This document shows, piece by piece, positions 7,903 through 18,300 of a DNA stretch of 64,000 bases. This DNA is from Flavobacterium sp. (GTDB lineage: Bacteria; Bacteroidota; Bacteroidia; Flavobacteriales; Flavobacteriaceae). A program made the translations under genes and the position numbers. The stretch's first letter is position 1; the number at the start of each line of letters is the position of its first letter. The stretch is taken from assembly GCA_016787805.1 (NCBI GenBank), contig JAEUTY010000038.1:91686-155685 (forward strand). The letters are read 5' to 3'. The notes below the pieces were generated by a model. That model was not told the origin of the DNA and made no database searches. It saw nothing but the letters and a program-made list of their open reading frames with translations.

Positions 7903-9360
7903 CTATTTATCGTAACTCAAAACAGTATACTTCTTATTTTCATCCTTGTAATAACCTAAATAATTCCCTTTTTTTAACGAAATCACAGTCGGATACACTG
8001 CGGAAGGATTGAAAGTAAAGAAATTTTTGATTAAATCAAAAGAAGTATAAGATATTTCACCTTCAACTTTGTTGAAATTGGAATCTAAACAAGTGTAGAA
8101 ATAGGTAAAATCCCTTCCAAAATCATAATTGGTCTGTGTTTGATGAAAAAGAACAACATACACCAACGATCCAATCAATCCGAATTGCCCAAAGTAAATT
8201 GACATATCAGGCGATCCTTCATTGGAAGTTTGAATTTTTTTTACGTGTTCAGTAACACCTCCAATGGTAAGCAAGTTTTTGCCACTATAATTGTAGTACG
8301 ATAATCCGAAATTCATTGCGTTCATAGTCGATACAAACTGACCTGTATTTTCTATTTTCTTTTTTTTGTAACTCGGGTTTACAGTCGATTCTAAGATGGC
8401 CGAATTACTAAAATCAAACGCATTGTTTTTGTCGGAAGCAAACTCTTTTTTTAACGTTCCATCCAAGCTCGTAACCGAAAGTACCATTTTTTGATTTGTG
8501 GCCACAATTTGGTAAAGCACTTGGTCGACTAACAGCGAATTGGCATTGGTAGAACCATCGTTTGAATAAGTATTCTGGGGAATTTGCTGTATAGAAAACT
8601 GATAATCCGAAAGATTAATTTTGATGACTTGAGTAAATTGAACATTGGAGTCAATCGTTAAAAATAATGCGTTCGGAGTATAAAAAAACTTTCTTTTTTT
8701 TGCTGTAATTGTTAGCGAGTTTGGAGCGTCGTTGTCAATCAAAGGAAGTTCAAAAGCCGTGTCAAATCCGCTTATTTTCTCTTTAAGCACTTCGAAAAGT
8801 GTGGTACTTTCGCTATCAGAATTAAAAAAACTATTGGTTCCTAAATCAATTTTATTCACCGATTCTTTCCCATTTGAATCAAAAGTATACAAATTGAGTA
8901 CATTCGAATTGGTAGTAATCGTCAATAAATAAAAGCAATTATTGGATGAAAAGGTTTGAATTACTTTCTGCGTAGCAAAATCAAAACTGTGTTTTTTGGC
9001 AAACGAAGCCGTTCTGGTTTTGAAATCTACATGTTGCTGGTACAATTGATTATGGTCTTCATTGATCCAAAAAACCGACATGAATTCGTCGTTCTTGTTG
9101 ACGCCAGCAATGCTTTCAAACTCTTTTTCAGGACGCGCAACGGTCATCGAATCTTTAATTTCAAAATTACTATCGTAATGCGTACATTTTACAATTTTGT
9201 TGTTTCCAACCAACAAATAGGCTTCATCTTTTTGTTTGTCAACATAACTAAATGCCACACTTTTTTTAGACAATTTTATACCAAAACCTGTCGTATACGT
9301 TTGACTGTGTAAGTGCAAACTAACAGTTATAATTATAAATAAAAATATCGTTTTTTTCAT
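7903..9360 (-). CDS. secreted protein of unknown function, tandem paralogue 2
   Basis: 485 residues, signal peptide ending near HSQ (residues 1-19). It shares with paralogue 1 the SYVDKxKDE block near the N-terminus, KKRKFFYTPNAL then FTQVIKINLSDY in mid-protein, and YYNYSGKNLLTIGGV toward the C-terminus. Its stop lies 30 bp upstream of the start of paralogue 1. Divergence among the three is large, so the duplications are not recent. Function not known. Confidence 0.75.
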   Translation of the reverse strand: MKKTIFLFIIITVSLHLHSQTYTTGFGIKLSKKSVAFSYVDKQKDEAYLLVGNNKIVKCTHYDSNFEIKDSMTVARPEKEFESIAGVNKNDEFMSVFWINEDHNQLYQQHVDFKTRTASFAKKHSFDFATQKVIQTFSSNNCFYLLTITTNSNVLNLYTFDSNGKESVNKIDLGTNSFFNSDSESTTLFEVLKEKISGFDTAFELPLIDNDAPNSLTITAKKRKFFYTPNALFLTIDSNVQFTQVIKINLSDYQFSIQQIPQNTYSNDGSTNANSLLVDQVLYQIVATNQKMVLSVTSLDGTLKKEFASDKNNAFDFSNSAILESTVNPSYKKKKIENTGQFVSTMNAMNFGLSYYNYSGKNLLTIGGVTEHVKKIQTSNEGSPDMSIYFGQFGLIGSLVYVVLFHQTQTNYDFGRDFTYFYTCLDSNFNKVEGEISYTSFDLIKNFFTFNPSAVYPTVISLKKGNYLGYYKDENKKYTVLSYDK

Positions 9361-9429
9361 TAAAGTATATAAGTTAGGATTATAGAGTTCGTGACTGAAA
9401 ATATTTTAAGTTAAACTATTTTTCAAAAA

Positions 9430-10905
9430 TCAATCTGTAAAACTAAAGATTTTATATTCGTTATTTGGACTGTTGTAACTACCAACATACAAACCATTAC
9501 CAAATTTAAATAAAGTAACATCTTTGTATAGTTTTTCAGAGTTTGAAAAAATAGGTTTGTCAATAATATCCGGACTTTCATCTACAAATTTCCGAACTTT
9601 TTCAAAAGCTAATTTTTTAGGTTCTCCTTGAATATGGTTGAAATTTAGGTCGAATAAACAATTCACATAAATCACCTTTTTCTCTTTGTATGTGACCAAG
9701 TTTTGAAACGCATAATTTGGACCATAAGTAACAAATAATCCAGTACCCATCGAACCAGTATTCATGCCAAAACCCATTCCTGAACTTCTTACAATATCAG
9801 AAATTCCGCCTAATGTCACATAATAACTATTGTCCATCAAATCGCAAGTTATCGAAGGAGTTGAATTATTAACTTTTCGAATAAATTGATTGGATTTTTC
9901 TAAAATACGATAACTGTCATACATGCCGTTTTCTTGAATAATCTCCGAATTTTTAAACGCAATCTCAATATCTTTTTTACCCGAAAAAGTGTTTATTTCA
10001 GTACCATCATCCAATTTTTTTATTGAAACGGCAAACTCCATACTATTAATCTTAATTTGAATTATTTTGGAGTCAAAAATGTAGGAGTTTGAATTTGGAA
10101 TTTCATCAACAGGAGTGTCAATGTATGGTTGAGGAATTAAAAGGTTTTTAAAACTTAGATCAGATAAATTAACCGTTAGGTTTTGTGTAAACGAAGGATT
10201 GTTATCAATACTAATGACAAAAGAATCGTGATAAACGTATAATTTTCTTTTTTTGGAGTTGGTGACCAACGAAGACACACTTTGTTCCGTTATGGCTTGT
10301 AATTGCCTGTCGTAATCCTCATAGGTGTTTTCCGCTAAGAACTCATAAAGAGAAACTAATTTGTTGGAACTATTGTAAAATTTGGTTCCAGTAACATCAA
10401 TGCTTTTTTCTTCAACAACACCTGTTTTCCCATACTTGTATAGTTTCAAAATGTTACTATTTTCTAAAGAAGTAATAACATAAAAGTTACCATTAACCGA
10501 AATTTTTTGAAAAATGGATTCGTTTTTAAAAACCAAATTTGTGGTATTGTAAGTTACTTTTTTCTTGCTGAAATCATACAATTCTGTATACAGCTCTTTG
10601 TTGTTTTTGGTTGCCCAATACAAGCGATAGTTGGAGCCTTTTTTGTTATAACCAACAATATCAACGTATTTTTTTTCAGGACGTGTTGTTGATATTGAGT
10701 CTATGATTTGCATGTTTTTGTTCAAAAGAATGGCTTTAACTCTTTTTTTATCGCTAATAAAAAGAGTAATTTCTTGTGTAGAATCGTTTACAATTTGAAA
10801 ATAATCACGATTGTTTTTTAGAACCAAAGGAAATGAATTGACCGTTTGTTGCGAAAAACAATTCAAGAAAAATAACAAAAAGAAAGATAGATAAACACGT
10901 TTCAT
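9430..10905 (-). CDS. secreted protein of unknown function, tandem paralogue 3
   Basis: About 491 residues, starting with a clear signal peptide (MKRVYLSFFLLFFLNCFSQQ). The ATG at 10905 is preferred over an in-frame TTG three codons upstream because the signal peptide begins there. The TRPEKKYVDIVGYNKKG block and the KKRKLYV / TVNLSDL block align with the other two paralogues, and the protein ends in a matching GSYNSPNNEYKIF. It begins 12 bp after the metG stop, so metG and the paralogues may share a transcript, although their functions have no obvious link. Confidence 0.75.
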   Translation of the reverse strand: MKRVYLSFFLLFFLNCFSQQTVNSFPLVLKNNRDYFQIVNDSTQEITLFISDKKRVKAILLNKNMQIIDSISTTRPEKKYVDIVGYNKKGSNYRLYWATKNNKELYTELYDFSKKKVTYNTTNLVFKNESIFQKISVNGNFYVITSLENSNILKLYKYGKTGVVEEKSIDVTGTKFYNSSNKLVSLYEFLAENTYEDYDRQLQAITEQSVSSLVTNSKKRKLYVYHDSFVISIDNNPSFTQNLTVNLSDLSFKNLLIPQPYIDTPVDEIPNSNSYIFDSKIIQIKINSMEFAVSIKKLDDGTEINTFSGKKDIEIAFKNSEIIQENGMYDSYRILEKSNQFIRKVNNSTPSITCDLMDNSYYVTLGGISDIVRSSGMGFGMNTGSMGTGLFVTYGPNYAFQNLVTYKEKKVIYVNCLFDLNFNHIQGEPKKLAFEKVRKFVDESPDIIDKPIFSNSEKLYKDVTLFKFGNGLYVGSYNSPNNEYKIFSFTD

Positions 10906-10917
10906 CTCAAACAATTA

Positions 10918-12981
10918 TTACGAAATCATGGCACCATTCCCAACACCATCGGCATCCGGATTCACAAAAACCAATTTTCCTTCTTTGTCGTTGGTCATCA
11001 AAATCATCCCTTGACTTTCAACGCCACGCAAAGCTCTTGGAGCCAAGTTCACCAAAACCGTCACGCGTTTGCCCACTACTTCTTCAGGCGAAAAATGCTC
11101 GGCAATTCCCGAAACGATGGTTCTTACATCAATTCCAGTATCGACTTTCAATACCAATAATTTGTTGGCTTTCGGCATTTTCTCGGCTTCAACTATTGTT
11201 CCTACTCGTAAGTCTAATTTAGAAAAATCGTCAAAGGTTGCTGTTTCTTTTTGCGGTTCGACTACTTGGTTTTCCATTGTATTTGCTTTTTTAGTCGCTT
11301 CTAATTTGTCTATTTGTTGTTGAATTTCGGCATCTTCAATTTGGGCAAACAATATTTCGGCTTGACCAATTTGATGACCTGGTTGTAGTAATTCAGCCGT
11401 TTCGCCAATTGATTTCCAGTTATTTCCGTGCTGAGCTTGGTTCAATATTTTGCCTAATTTACTTGACGTAAAAGGTAAAAAGGGTTCGCACAAAACTTGT
11501 AACGCCGCGGCAACTTGTAAAGCTACATACATTTGAGTTTGAACGCGCTCCGGATCACTTTTTACCATTTTCCAAGGCTCTTCATCGGCCAAATATTTGT
11601 TGCCTAATCGTGCCAAATTCATCATTTCGCCTTGAGCTTCTCTAAATCGGTAACGCTCAATCGAACTCGAAATCACCGATGGATACGCTTTTATCTCAGC
11701 TAAAGTTTGCTCGTCCACTTCTGTAAATTCATTCGGAGTTGGAACAATGCCATCGTAATATTTATTGGTCAACACCACCACACGATTGATAAAATTGCCA
11801 AAAACAGCCGCCAATTCATTGTTGTTTCGTGCTTGAAAATCCTTCCAAGTAAAGTCATTGTCTTTGGTTTCGGGAGCATTTGCCGTTAAGGCATAACGCA
11901 ATACATCTTGCTTGCCTGGAAAATCCACCAAATATTCGTGCAACCAAACGGCCCAGTTTTTCGAAGTCGATAATTTATTGCCCTCCAAATTCAAAAACTC
12001 ATTCGCCGGAACATTATCAGGCAAAATAAAACTGCCTTCCGCTTTCAACATCGCTGGGAAAATGATGCAATGAAATACAATGTTGTCTTTCCCAATGAAA
12101 TGAACCAATTTGGTGTCGTCGTTCTTCCAATACTCTTCCCAATTTTTACCTTCACGCGCCGCCCATTCTTTGGTAGCCGAAATGTAACCAATCGGAGCAT
12201 CAAACCAAACGTATAATTTTTTTCCAATTGCGCCTTCCACCGGAACGTCAATTCCCCAATCTAAATCGCGGGTTACTGCTCTTGGTTTCAAACCGTCGTC
12301 CAACCACGATTTGACTTGTCCTAATACATTGGTTTTCCAGTCTTTGGCATGGTCTTCCAAAATCCATTTTTGTAAAAAATCTTGGTAGCGGTCCAACGGC
12401 AAAAACCAGTGTTTGGTTTCTTTCAAAATCGGAGTTTCGCCTGTGATGGTCGATTTAGGGTTGATCAAATCCGTCGCATTCAACGTCGAACCACAACGCT
12501 CACACTGGTCGCCATACGCTTCAGGGTTTTCGCATTTCGGACACGTTCCAGTCACAAAACGGTCAGCCAAAAACTGATCGGCTTTGGCATCATACAATTG
12601 CTCGGTCACTTCTTCAATAAAATCACCATTATCATACAATTTTCTAAAAAAGGCCTGCGCGGTATCATGGTGAATTTGAGCCGAAGTACGCGAATAATTA
12701 TCAAACGAAATTCCGAAATCAACAAACGATTTTCGAATAATTCCGTCGTATTTGTCAATCACTTCTTGAGGCGAAATGCCTTCTTTTTTGGCTTTCATAG
12801 AAATGGCAACACCGTGTTCATCGCTCCCACACATAAACGCCACATCTTTTCCTTGCAAACGCAAATAGCGCGCGTAAATATCCGACGGCACGTAAACACC
12901 AGCCAAATGACCAATGTGAATCGGACCATTCGTATAAGGCAACGCCGCCGTAATTGTATATCTTTTTGGATTTTCTAACAT
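10918..12981 (-). CDS. metG: methionyl-tRNA synthetase
   Basis: 687-residue class I aminoacyl-tRNA synthetase that charges tRNA-Met. HIGH signature at residues 22-25 ([11 protein letters not shown]), zinc-binding knuckles CPKC and CERC in the connective-peptide region, the KMSKS-type loop as LSTSKNW, and a C-terminal EMAPII/Arc1-like tRNA-binding domain ([18 protein letters not shown], from about residue 580) used for dimerisation and tRNA capture. Length fits the long bacterial form. Start ATG at 12981 is followed directly by the family N-terminus. Confidence 0.98.
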   Translation of the reverse strand: MLENPKRYTITAALPYTNGPIHIGHLAGVYVPSDIYARYLRLQGKDVAFMCGSDEHGVAISMKAKKEGISPQEVIDKYDGIIRKSFVDFGISFDNYSRTSAQIHHDTAQAFFRKLYDNGDFIEEVTEQLYDAKADQFLADRFVTGTCPKCENPEAYGDQCERCGSTLNATDLINPKSTITGETPILKETKHWFLPLDRYQDFLQKWILEDHAKDWKTNVLGQVKSWLDDGLKPRAVTRDLDWGIDVPVEGAIGKKLYVWFDAPIGYISATKEWAAREGKNWEEYWKNDDTKLVHFIGKDNIVFHCIIFPAMLKAEGSFILPDNVPANEFLNLEGNKLSTSKNWAVWLHEYLVDFPGKQDVLRYALTANAPETKDNDFTWKDFQARNNNELAAVFGNFINRVVVLTNKYYDGIVPTPNEFTEVDEQTLAEIKAYPSVISSSIERYRFREAQGEMMNLARLGNKYLADEEPWKMVKSDPERVQTQMYVALQVAAALQVLCEPFLPFTSSKLGKILNQAQHGNNWKSIGETAELLQPGHQIGQAEILFAQIEDAEIQQQIDKLEATKKANTMENQVVEPQKETATFDDFSKLDLRVGTIVEAEKMPKANKLLVLKVDTGIDVRTIVSGIAEHFSPEEVVGKRVTVLVNLAPRALRGVESQGMILMTNDKEGKLVFVNPDADGVGNGAMIS

Positions 12982-13049
12982 TGTAACTTAGGTATATAAA
13001 ATGCAAAAATAAGCAATAGAATTGAGAGTTTTATCATTTTTATTTGAAG

Positions 13050-13133
13050 CTATTTCCAGCTTTCCGCTCTATCTTTTGTGCCGATAAAAATCGGCACAAA
13101 AGGATGCCGCTGCAATCTGGGCTAGGGCAGTTG
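13050..13133. repeat. flavobacterial palindromic intergenic repeat, copy A
   Basis: Contains a perfect 12-bp inverted repeat with a 4-nt loop at 13074-13101 (TTTTGTGCCGAT / ATCGGCACAAAA), flanked by GCTTTCCGCTCTATC on one side and GGATGCCGCTGCAATC on the other. The flanks match a second element at 50236-50340 in inverted orientation. Such elements recur between genes in flavobacterial genomes; whether they act as terminators, RNA elements or mobile units is not known to me. Confidence 0.6.
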
Positions 13134-13134
13134 T

Positions 13135-13190
13135 TTTCAATATAAAATCAGTGTTAATCCGCAAAATCCGTTTCATCCGCGTGCTAATAA
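13135..13190. repeat. AT-rich 'AATCCGTTTCATCCGCG' intergenic repeat
   Basis: Short runs of the type AATCCGCAAAATCCGTTTCATCCGCG, similar in wording to the stretch at 14583-14653. These phrases are common between genes in Bacteroidota genomes; no function assigned. Confidence 0.4.
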
Positions 13191-13202
13191 AAAGAACTTT
13201 TA

Positions 13203-13210
13203 TACATTTG
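13203..13210 (+). promoter_or_regulatory. -7 promoter box (TACATTTG) for the LD-carboxypeptidase gene
   Basis: TACATTTG matches TAnnTTTG and lies 20 bp before the ATG at 13231, giving a short leader. Confidence 0.45.
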
Positions 13211-13230
13211 CTACTAAGTCAAAATCACAA

Positions 13231-14190
13231 ATGCAAAAATCTATTCTTTATATTCTATTCTCTCTATTCTTTACACAACTTCATTCCCAAAAGAAAATGA
13301 TTACACCACCGTATTTAAAAAAAGGCGACACGATTGCTATTGTTGCCACTGCACGTAAAAACATTGAAGACAACTTACAACCTGCCATTTCTTGGCTCAA
13401 AAGTTGGGGTTTGGAAGTCGTGATTGGCAAGACCATCGGACTCGACAACAACCAACTCGCCGGAACCGACGACGAGCGTGCTGCCGATTTTCAAACGCAA
13501 TTGGATAATCCCAACATCAAAGCAATTTGGTGCGTTCGGGGTGGCTACGGAACCGTTCGTATGATTGATAAATTGGATTTTACCAAGTTCAAACAAAGCC
13601 CAAAATGGATTGTAGGTTTTAGCGATGTTACGGTGTTGCATAGTCATTTGAATACGATGGGTTTTCAATCGATTCATGGCATCATGCCTGTGAGTTCCAA
13701 AGCAACGGAAGAAGCTAAAGAAAGTTTGCGCAAAGCCTTATTCGGAGAACATTTAGAATATACTGTTCCTTGTGATCCAATGAATCGTTTCGGTTCGGCC
13801 AAAGGAGAATTGGTAGGTGGAAACTTATCGATTTTGTACAGTTTATTTGGCTCTCCATCGTCGATAGATTGCTCCGATAAAATTCTTTTTTTGGAAGATT
13901 TAGACGAATATTTGTACCATATTGATCGAATGATGATGAACCTCAAACGCAATGGCTGTTTGGAAAGTATCAAAGGAATTATTGTAGGCGGAATGACCAA
14001 AATGAAAGACAACGACATTCCGTGGGGCAAAAACGCCAATCAAATTATTGAGGATGTTTGCAAAGAATACAACATTCCCATCATTTACAATTTCCCAGCC
14101 GGACACATGGCCGACAATCGCGCTTTAATCATCGGAAAACAAGTCTCGATAGAAGCCAATGATTTGGAAAGTAAAGTAGTTTTTCAATAA
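13231..14190 (+). CDS. LD-carboxypeptidase (peptidase family S66)
   Basis: 319 residues. Cleaves the L,D bond at the end of peptidoglycan tetrapeptides during wall recycling. An N-terminal signal sequence (residues 1-19, FTQLHSQ) precedes the S66 domain, which shows the nucleophile region VGFSDVTVLHSHL, the CVRGGYGTVRMIDKLD block and the Glu/His-containing C-terminal half (DLDEYLYHIDRM, NFPAGHMADNRA). The signal sequence implies a periplasmic site of action, whereas the E. coli enzyme LdcA is cytoplasmic. Confidence 0.9.
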   Translation: MQKSILYILFSLFFTQLHSQKKMITPPYLKKGDTIAIVATARKNIEDNLQPAISWLKSWGLEVVIGKTIGLDNNQLAGTDDERAADFQTQLDNPNIKAIWCVRGGYGTVRMIDKLDFTKFKQSPKWIVGFSDVTVLHSHLNTMGFQSIHGIMPVSSKATEEAKESLRKALFGEHLEYTVPCDPMNRFGSAKGELVGGNLSILYSLFGSPSSIDCSDKILFLEDLDEYLYHIDRMMMNLKRNGCLESIKGIIVGGMTKMKDNDIPWGKNANQIIEDVCKEYNIPIIYNFPAGHMADNRALIIGKQVSIEANDLESKVVFQ

Positions 14191-14217
14191 CTGAAGACTG
14201 AGACTGAATACTAAAAA

Positions 14218-14577
14218 ATGGCTTCCCACAACGAACTCGGAAAACTCGGCGAAGAACTAGCAGTAGATTTTCTACAGCAAAATGGTTATGCAATTTTGGA
14301 AACGAATTGGGTGTTTCAAAAAGCCGAAATAGACATCATAGCTCAAAAAGATAACATTTTGGCCATCGTAGAAGTCAAAACGCGTTCGTCTATCGATTTT
14401 GGTTTACCACAAGATTTTGTCAAACCAAAAAAAATACAATTGTTGGTCAAAGCGGTCAACGAATACGTAACGTCGCGCGATTTGGATGTGGAAGTTCGTT
14501 TTGATATCATCGCCATTAACAAAGAAGGCAACGATTTTCATATCGAACATATTGAAGAAGCGTTTTATTATTTTTAA
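14218..14577 (+). CDS. yraN: YraN/UPF0102-family predicted endonuclease
   Basis: 119 residues, the usual size of the family. Restriction-endonuclease-like fold: GKLGEELAVDFLQQNGY at the N-terminus, then the catalytic E-D-ExK signature (KAEIDIIAQKD with IVEVKTRSS). Members are predicted nucleases related to Holliday-junction resolvases; the cellular role is unsettled. It begins 27 bp after the LD-carboxypeptidase stop and is probably cotranscribed. Confidence 0.92.
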   Translation: MASHNELGKLGEELAVDFLQQNGYAILETNWVFQKAEIDIIAQKDNILAIVEVKTRSSIDFGLPQDFVKPKKIQLLVKAVNEYVTSRDLDVEVRFDIIAINKEGNDFHIEHIEEAFYYF

Positions 14578-14582
14578 TAATT

Positions 14583-14653
14583 CAGACCACAGATTAAAAC
14601 GGATGTAACTGATTGGCATTGATTTTAATCTGTTGAATCTGTGAAATCCGTGG
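14583..14653. repeat. 'CACAGATTAAAACGGATG...GAATCTGTGAAATCCGTGG' intergenic repeat
   Basis: Intergenic stretch between yraN and the hydrolase gene made of partly complementary phrases (CACAGATTAAAA, TTTTAATCTG, AATCTGTGAAATCCGTGG), an element type scattered in Bacteroidota genomes and related in wording to 13135-13190. It overlaps an in-frame GTG at 14641, which is why the hydrolase is started downstream. Confidence 0.5.
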
Positions 14654-14670
14654 CAAAAAAGAACAAAACC

Positions 14671-15357
14671 ATGCAACAACTACTTCTACTTCACGGCGCT
14701 CTCGGAAGCGAAAAAAGTCTGCAACCCTTAAAAGAATCGTTGAAAAATGATTATGATGTGTACAGTTTCTCCTTCCAAGGTCATGGCGGAAGCGAATTGC
14801 CTGAAAATGACTTTACAATTGCAGGTTTTGCCAATGAAGTCATTGCCTTTTTAGATCAAAATCAAATCGATTCGATACCAATTTTTGGTTACAGTATGGG
14901 CGGATACATAGGTTTGTATTTGGCCAAACATTTCCCTGAACGAATTCAGCGACTGTTCACTTTGGCAACCAAATTAAACTGGACGATTGAAGGAGCACAA
15001 AAAGAAGCGGCGATGTTAAACCCAACAATAATCAAAGAAAAAGTACCGAAATATGCTTCAAGTTTAGCGCAATTACACGGAACTAATTGGGAAGGTTTAA
15101 TGACCAAAACAGCCCAAATGATGCTCAATTTAGGTCAAAATCCTGAACTGAATAACAGTGATTTCGAATCAATTTCGATTCCAGTTTTGCTTTCGGTGGG
15201 CGACAAAGATGCGATGGTTACTTTAGAAGAAACCATTCGCGTACATCGAAAAATTAAGGATTCACAATTATTGGTGTTGCCTAAAACGATTCATCCGATT
15301 GAGAAAGTAGATGTGGTGGAATTAGCGCATCAAATCATACGATTTATATCAAATTGA
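14671..15357 (+). CDS. alpha/beta-hydrolase fold protein
   Basis: 228 residues from ATG 14671. Canonical features: oxyanion-hole HGALGSE, nucleophile elbow GYSMGG (Ser near residue 82), Asp in SVGDKDAMV, and the catalytic His in LPKTIHPIEK near the C-terminus. Probably an esterase or lipase-like enzyme; substrate unknown. An in-frame GTG ten codons upstream lies inside an intergenic repeat and is rejected. The 3' end overlaps the convergent mfd gene by 14 bp. Confidence 0.88.
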   Translation: MQQLLLLHGALGSEKSLQPLKESLKNDYDVYSFSFQGHGGSELPENDFTIAGFANEVIAFLDQNQIDSIPIFGYSMGGYIGLYLAKHFPERIQRLFTLATKLNWTIEGAQKEAAMLNPTIIKEKVPKYASSLAQLHGTNWEGLMTKTAQMMLNLGQNPELNNSDFESISIPVLLSVGDKDAMVTLEETIRVHRKIKDSQLLVLPKTIHPIEKVDVVELAHQIIRFISN

Positions 15358-18300
15358 TGAGTTCTAACGCCTTGTTAATGCTTTTTACGTTTTCAAAAGT
15401 CAAGAGTAATCGCAGGCCGTTTTTGGTTTCTTTTTCTTTCATTTTACACAAATTACCATTTTGTTGTACAAACTGAAGTAGCTTCATGAAACGTTTGGAT
15501 TGGTAAAAATCGCTTTGCTGATCGCCCACAAAATAGCCCACCATTTTACCTTGTTTTAAGACTAATTTTTCAATTCCGACTTGAGTCGCTTTCCATTTAA
15601 TTCGAATGCTATTCAGTAATGCAACGGCTTCTTTTGGCAATGCTCCAAATCGGTCAATGAGTTTTTGTTCGTAGCGTTGCAATTGTGCTTCGTCTTTAAT
15701 CGTGCTCAATTCGTTGTACAAATTCAATCGCTCTGAGATATTGTTGATGTATTCATCGGGAAACAACAACTCAAAATCAGTATCAATTTGCAAATCTTTG
15801 ACATATTCTTTGGTTTCGATGTCGTTTTCGGTTTCGTACAAGTCTTTGAACTCGTTTTCTTTCAACTCGTCAATGGCTTCGTTCATGATTTTTTGGTAAG
15901 TTTCAAAACCAATTTCGTTGATGAAACCGCTTTGTTCACCACCTAATAAATCGCCTGCACCACGAATTTCCAAATCTTTCATGGCAATGTTAAATCCGCT
16001 TCCCAACTCACTAAATTGTTCTAGTGCCTGAATGCGTTTTTGCGCTTCACTGGTCATCATCGAATGTGGTGGCGTAATAAAATAACAGAACGCTTTTTTG
16101 TTGCTTCGGCCCACACGACCGCGCATTTGATGCAAATCGGACAAACCGAAATTATTAGCGTTATTGATAAAAATCGTGTTCGCATTCGGTACATCCAAAC
16201 CACTTTCAATAATGGTGGTGGCGACCAAAACATCAAATTCGCCATTCATAAACGCCAACATTAAATCTTCGAGTTTTTTGCCGTCCATTTGGCCGTGACC
16301 GATACCAACACGAGCGTCGGGAACCAATCGCTGAATCATTCCAGCAACTTCTTTGATATTTTCAATGCGATTATTGATAAAAAATACTTGACCATTGCGT
16401 TGAATTTCATATGAAATTGCATCGCGAATTAATTCTTCATTCAGTCGAACTACTTGCGATTCAATCGGATAACGATTCGGTGGTGGCGTTGTAATTACGG
16501 ATAAATCGCGCGCCGCCATCAACGAAAACTGCAACGTTCTCGGAATCGGAGTTGCGGTTAATGTCAACGTATCAATGTTGGCCGCAATAGTTTTTAGTTT
16601 ATCTTTTACATTTACACCAAACTTTTGTTCTTCATCCACAATCAGTAAACCAAGGTCTTTGAATTTCACGTCTTTATTGACCAATTGATGCGTTCCGATA
16701 ATAATATCGACTTTTCCTTCGGCCAATTTTTGTAAAGTTTCGCTTTTTTGTTTGGCGGTTCTAAAACGATTCAAATAATTGACTGTGACAGGCATTTCTT
16801 TCAAACGCTCTGAAAAAGTGCGGAAATGTTGGTACGCTAAAATCGTTGTAGGAACCAAAACAGCGACTTGTTTACCATTGTCTACTGCTTTAAAAGCCGC
16901 GCGAATAGCAACTTCTGTTTTTCCAAAACCTACATCACCACACACCAAACGATCCATTGGGCGATCGCTTTCCATGTCCATTTTTACATCATTTGTTGCT
17001 GTGATTTGGTCGGGTGTATCTTCGTAAATGAACGAACTTTCCAATTCTTTTTGCAAATAACTGTCGGGGGCACAAGCGTAACCTTTTTCCAATCGGCGTT
17101 TGGCGTACAATTGAATCAAGTTAAAAGCAATGTGTTTGACACGCGCTTTGGTCTTTTGTTTCAAGGCTTTCCACGCGCCAGAACCCAATTTGTATATCTT
17201 AGGAACTGCGCCGTCTTTGCCGTTGTATTTGGATATTTTGTGTAACGAATGAATGCTTACGTACACGATGTCGTTGTCAGCGTACACAAGTTTTATTGCT
17301 TCTTGGGTTTTGCCTTCGACTTGAATTTTTTGCAAACCACCAAATTTTCCGATGCCGTGATCGATGTGCGTCACATAATCGCCTACAGAAAGCGTAGTCA
17401 GTTCTCTCAACGTCAAGGTTTGCTTTTTCGAATAGCCGTTCTTGATGTTGAATTTGTGGTAACGCTCAAAAATTTGATGATCGGTGTAGCATGCAATTTG
17501 GTTTTCTTCGTCATAAAAACCTTGGTACAAAGGGAAAACTGTAGTTTGGTATTGCTTGCGAATGTCTTCGTGGCTTTCTGAATCTAAATCTTCGAAAATG
17601 TCATGAAAACGGTTCGCTTGACTTTCATTGGCACACAACAAATAATTTTTGATGCCATTGAAGTGATTTTCGTTGAGTTTATTGAGTAATAAATCGAATT
17701 GTTTGTTGAACGAAGGTTGCGGTTGAATGTGAAACTCGATGGTTTTATCGATTGTAAATGTGGTTCCGCTTCCGATTTCCACCACTGTAAAATCCAATGC
17801 TTTTTTGAGGAACGATTGATGGTTGATGAACAACTCTTCAGGCTGTGCATGTTGCACGTCTTTGGAAAGTTTTTCGAAAGCTTCGCTCGCTTTGTCGAAT
17901 AATTTCTCGAGTTGTGCTACAATCAAATCGGTGTTTTGCAAAAATAAAACCGTTTTTTCGTTGATGTATTGCAAGAAACTTTCGCGCGATTCGTTCAGAA
18001 ATTTATTCTCAACATTCGGGATGATACTGATTTTTTTTTGTGCTTGAAGCGACAATTGCGTTTCTACATCAAAAGTTCGAATACTATCAACTTCATTACC
18101 GAAAAACTCAATTCGGTACGGATTATCATTTGAAAAAGAAAACACGTCAACAATTCCGCCACGAACTGAAAATTCGCCAGGTTCCGATACAAAATCAACG
18201 CGTTTAAAGTTGTATTCAAACAGAACTTCGTTGATAAAATCGATAGAAATCTGGTCGTTAACTGAAACTTTTAGTGTGTTTTTTTCGAGTTCTTTTCGGG

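Noticed and set aside
14641-14670. GTG at 14641 as start of the alpha/beta hydrolase
   Set aside because: These bases belong to an intergenic repeat; the conserved N-terminus starts at ATG 14671.
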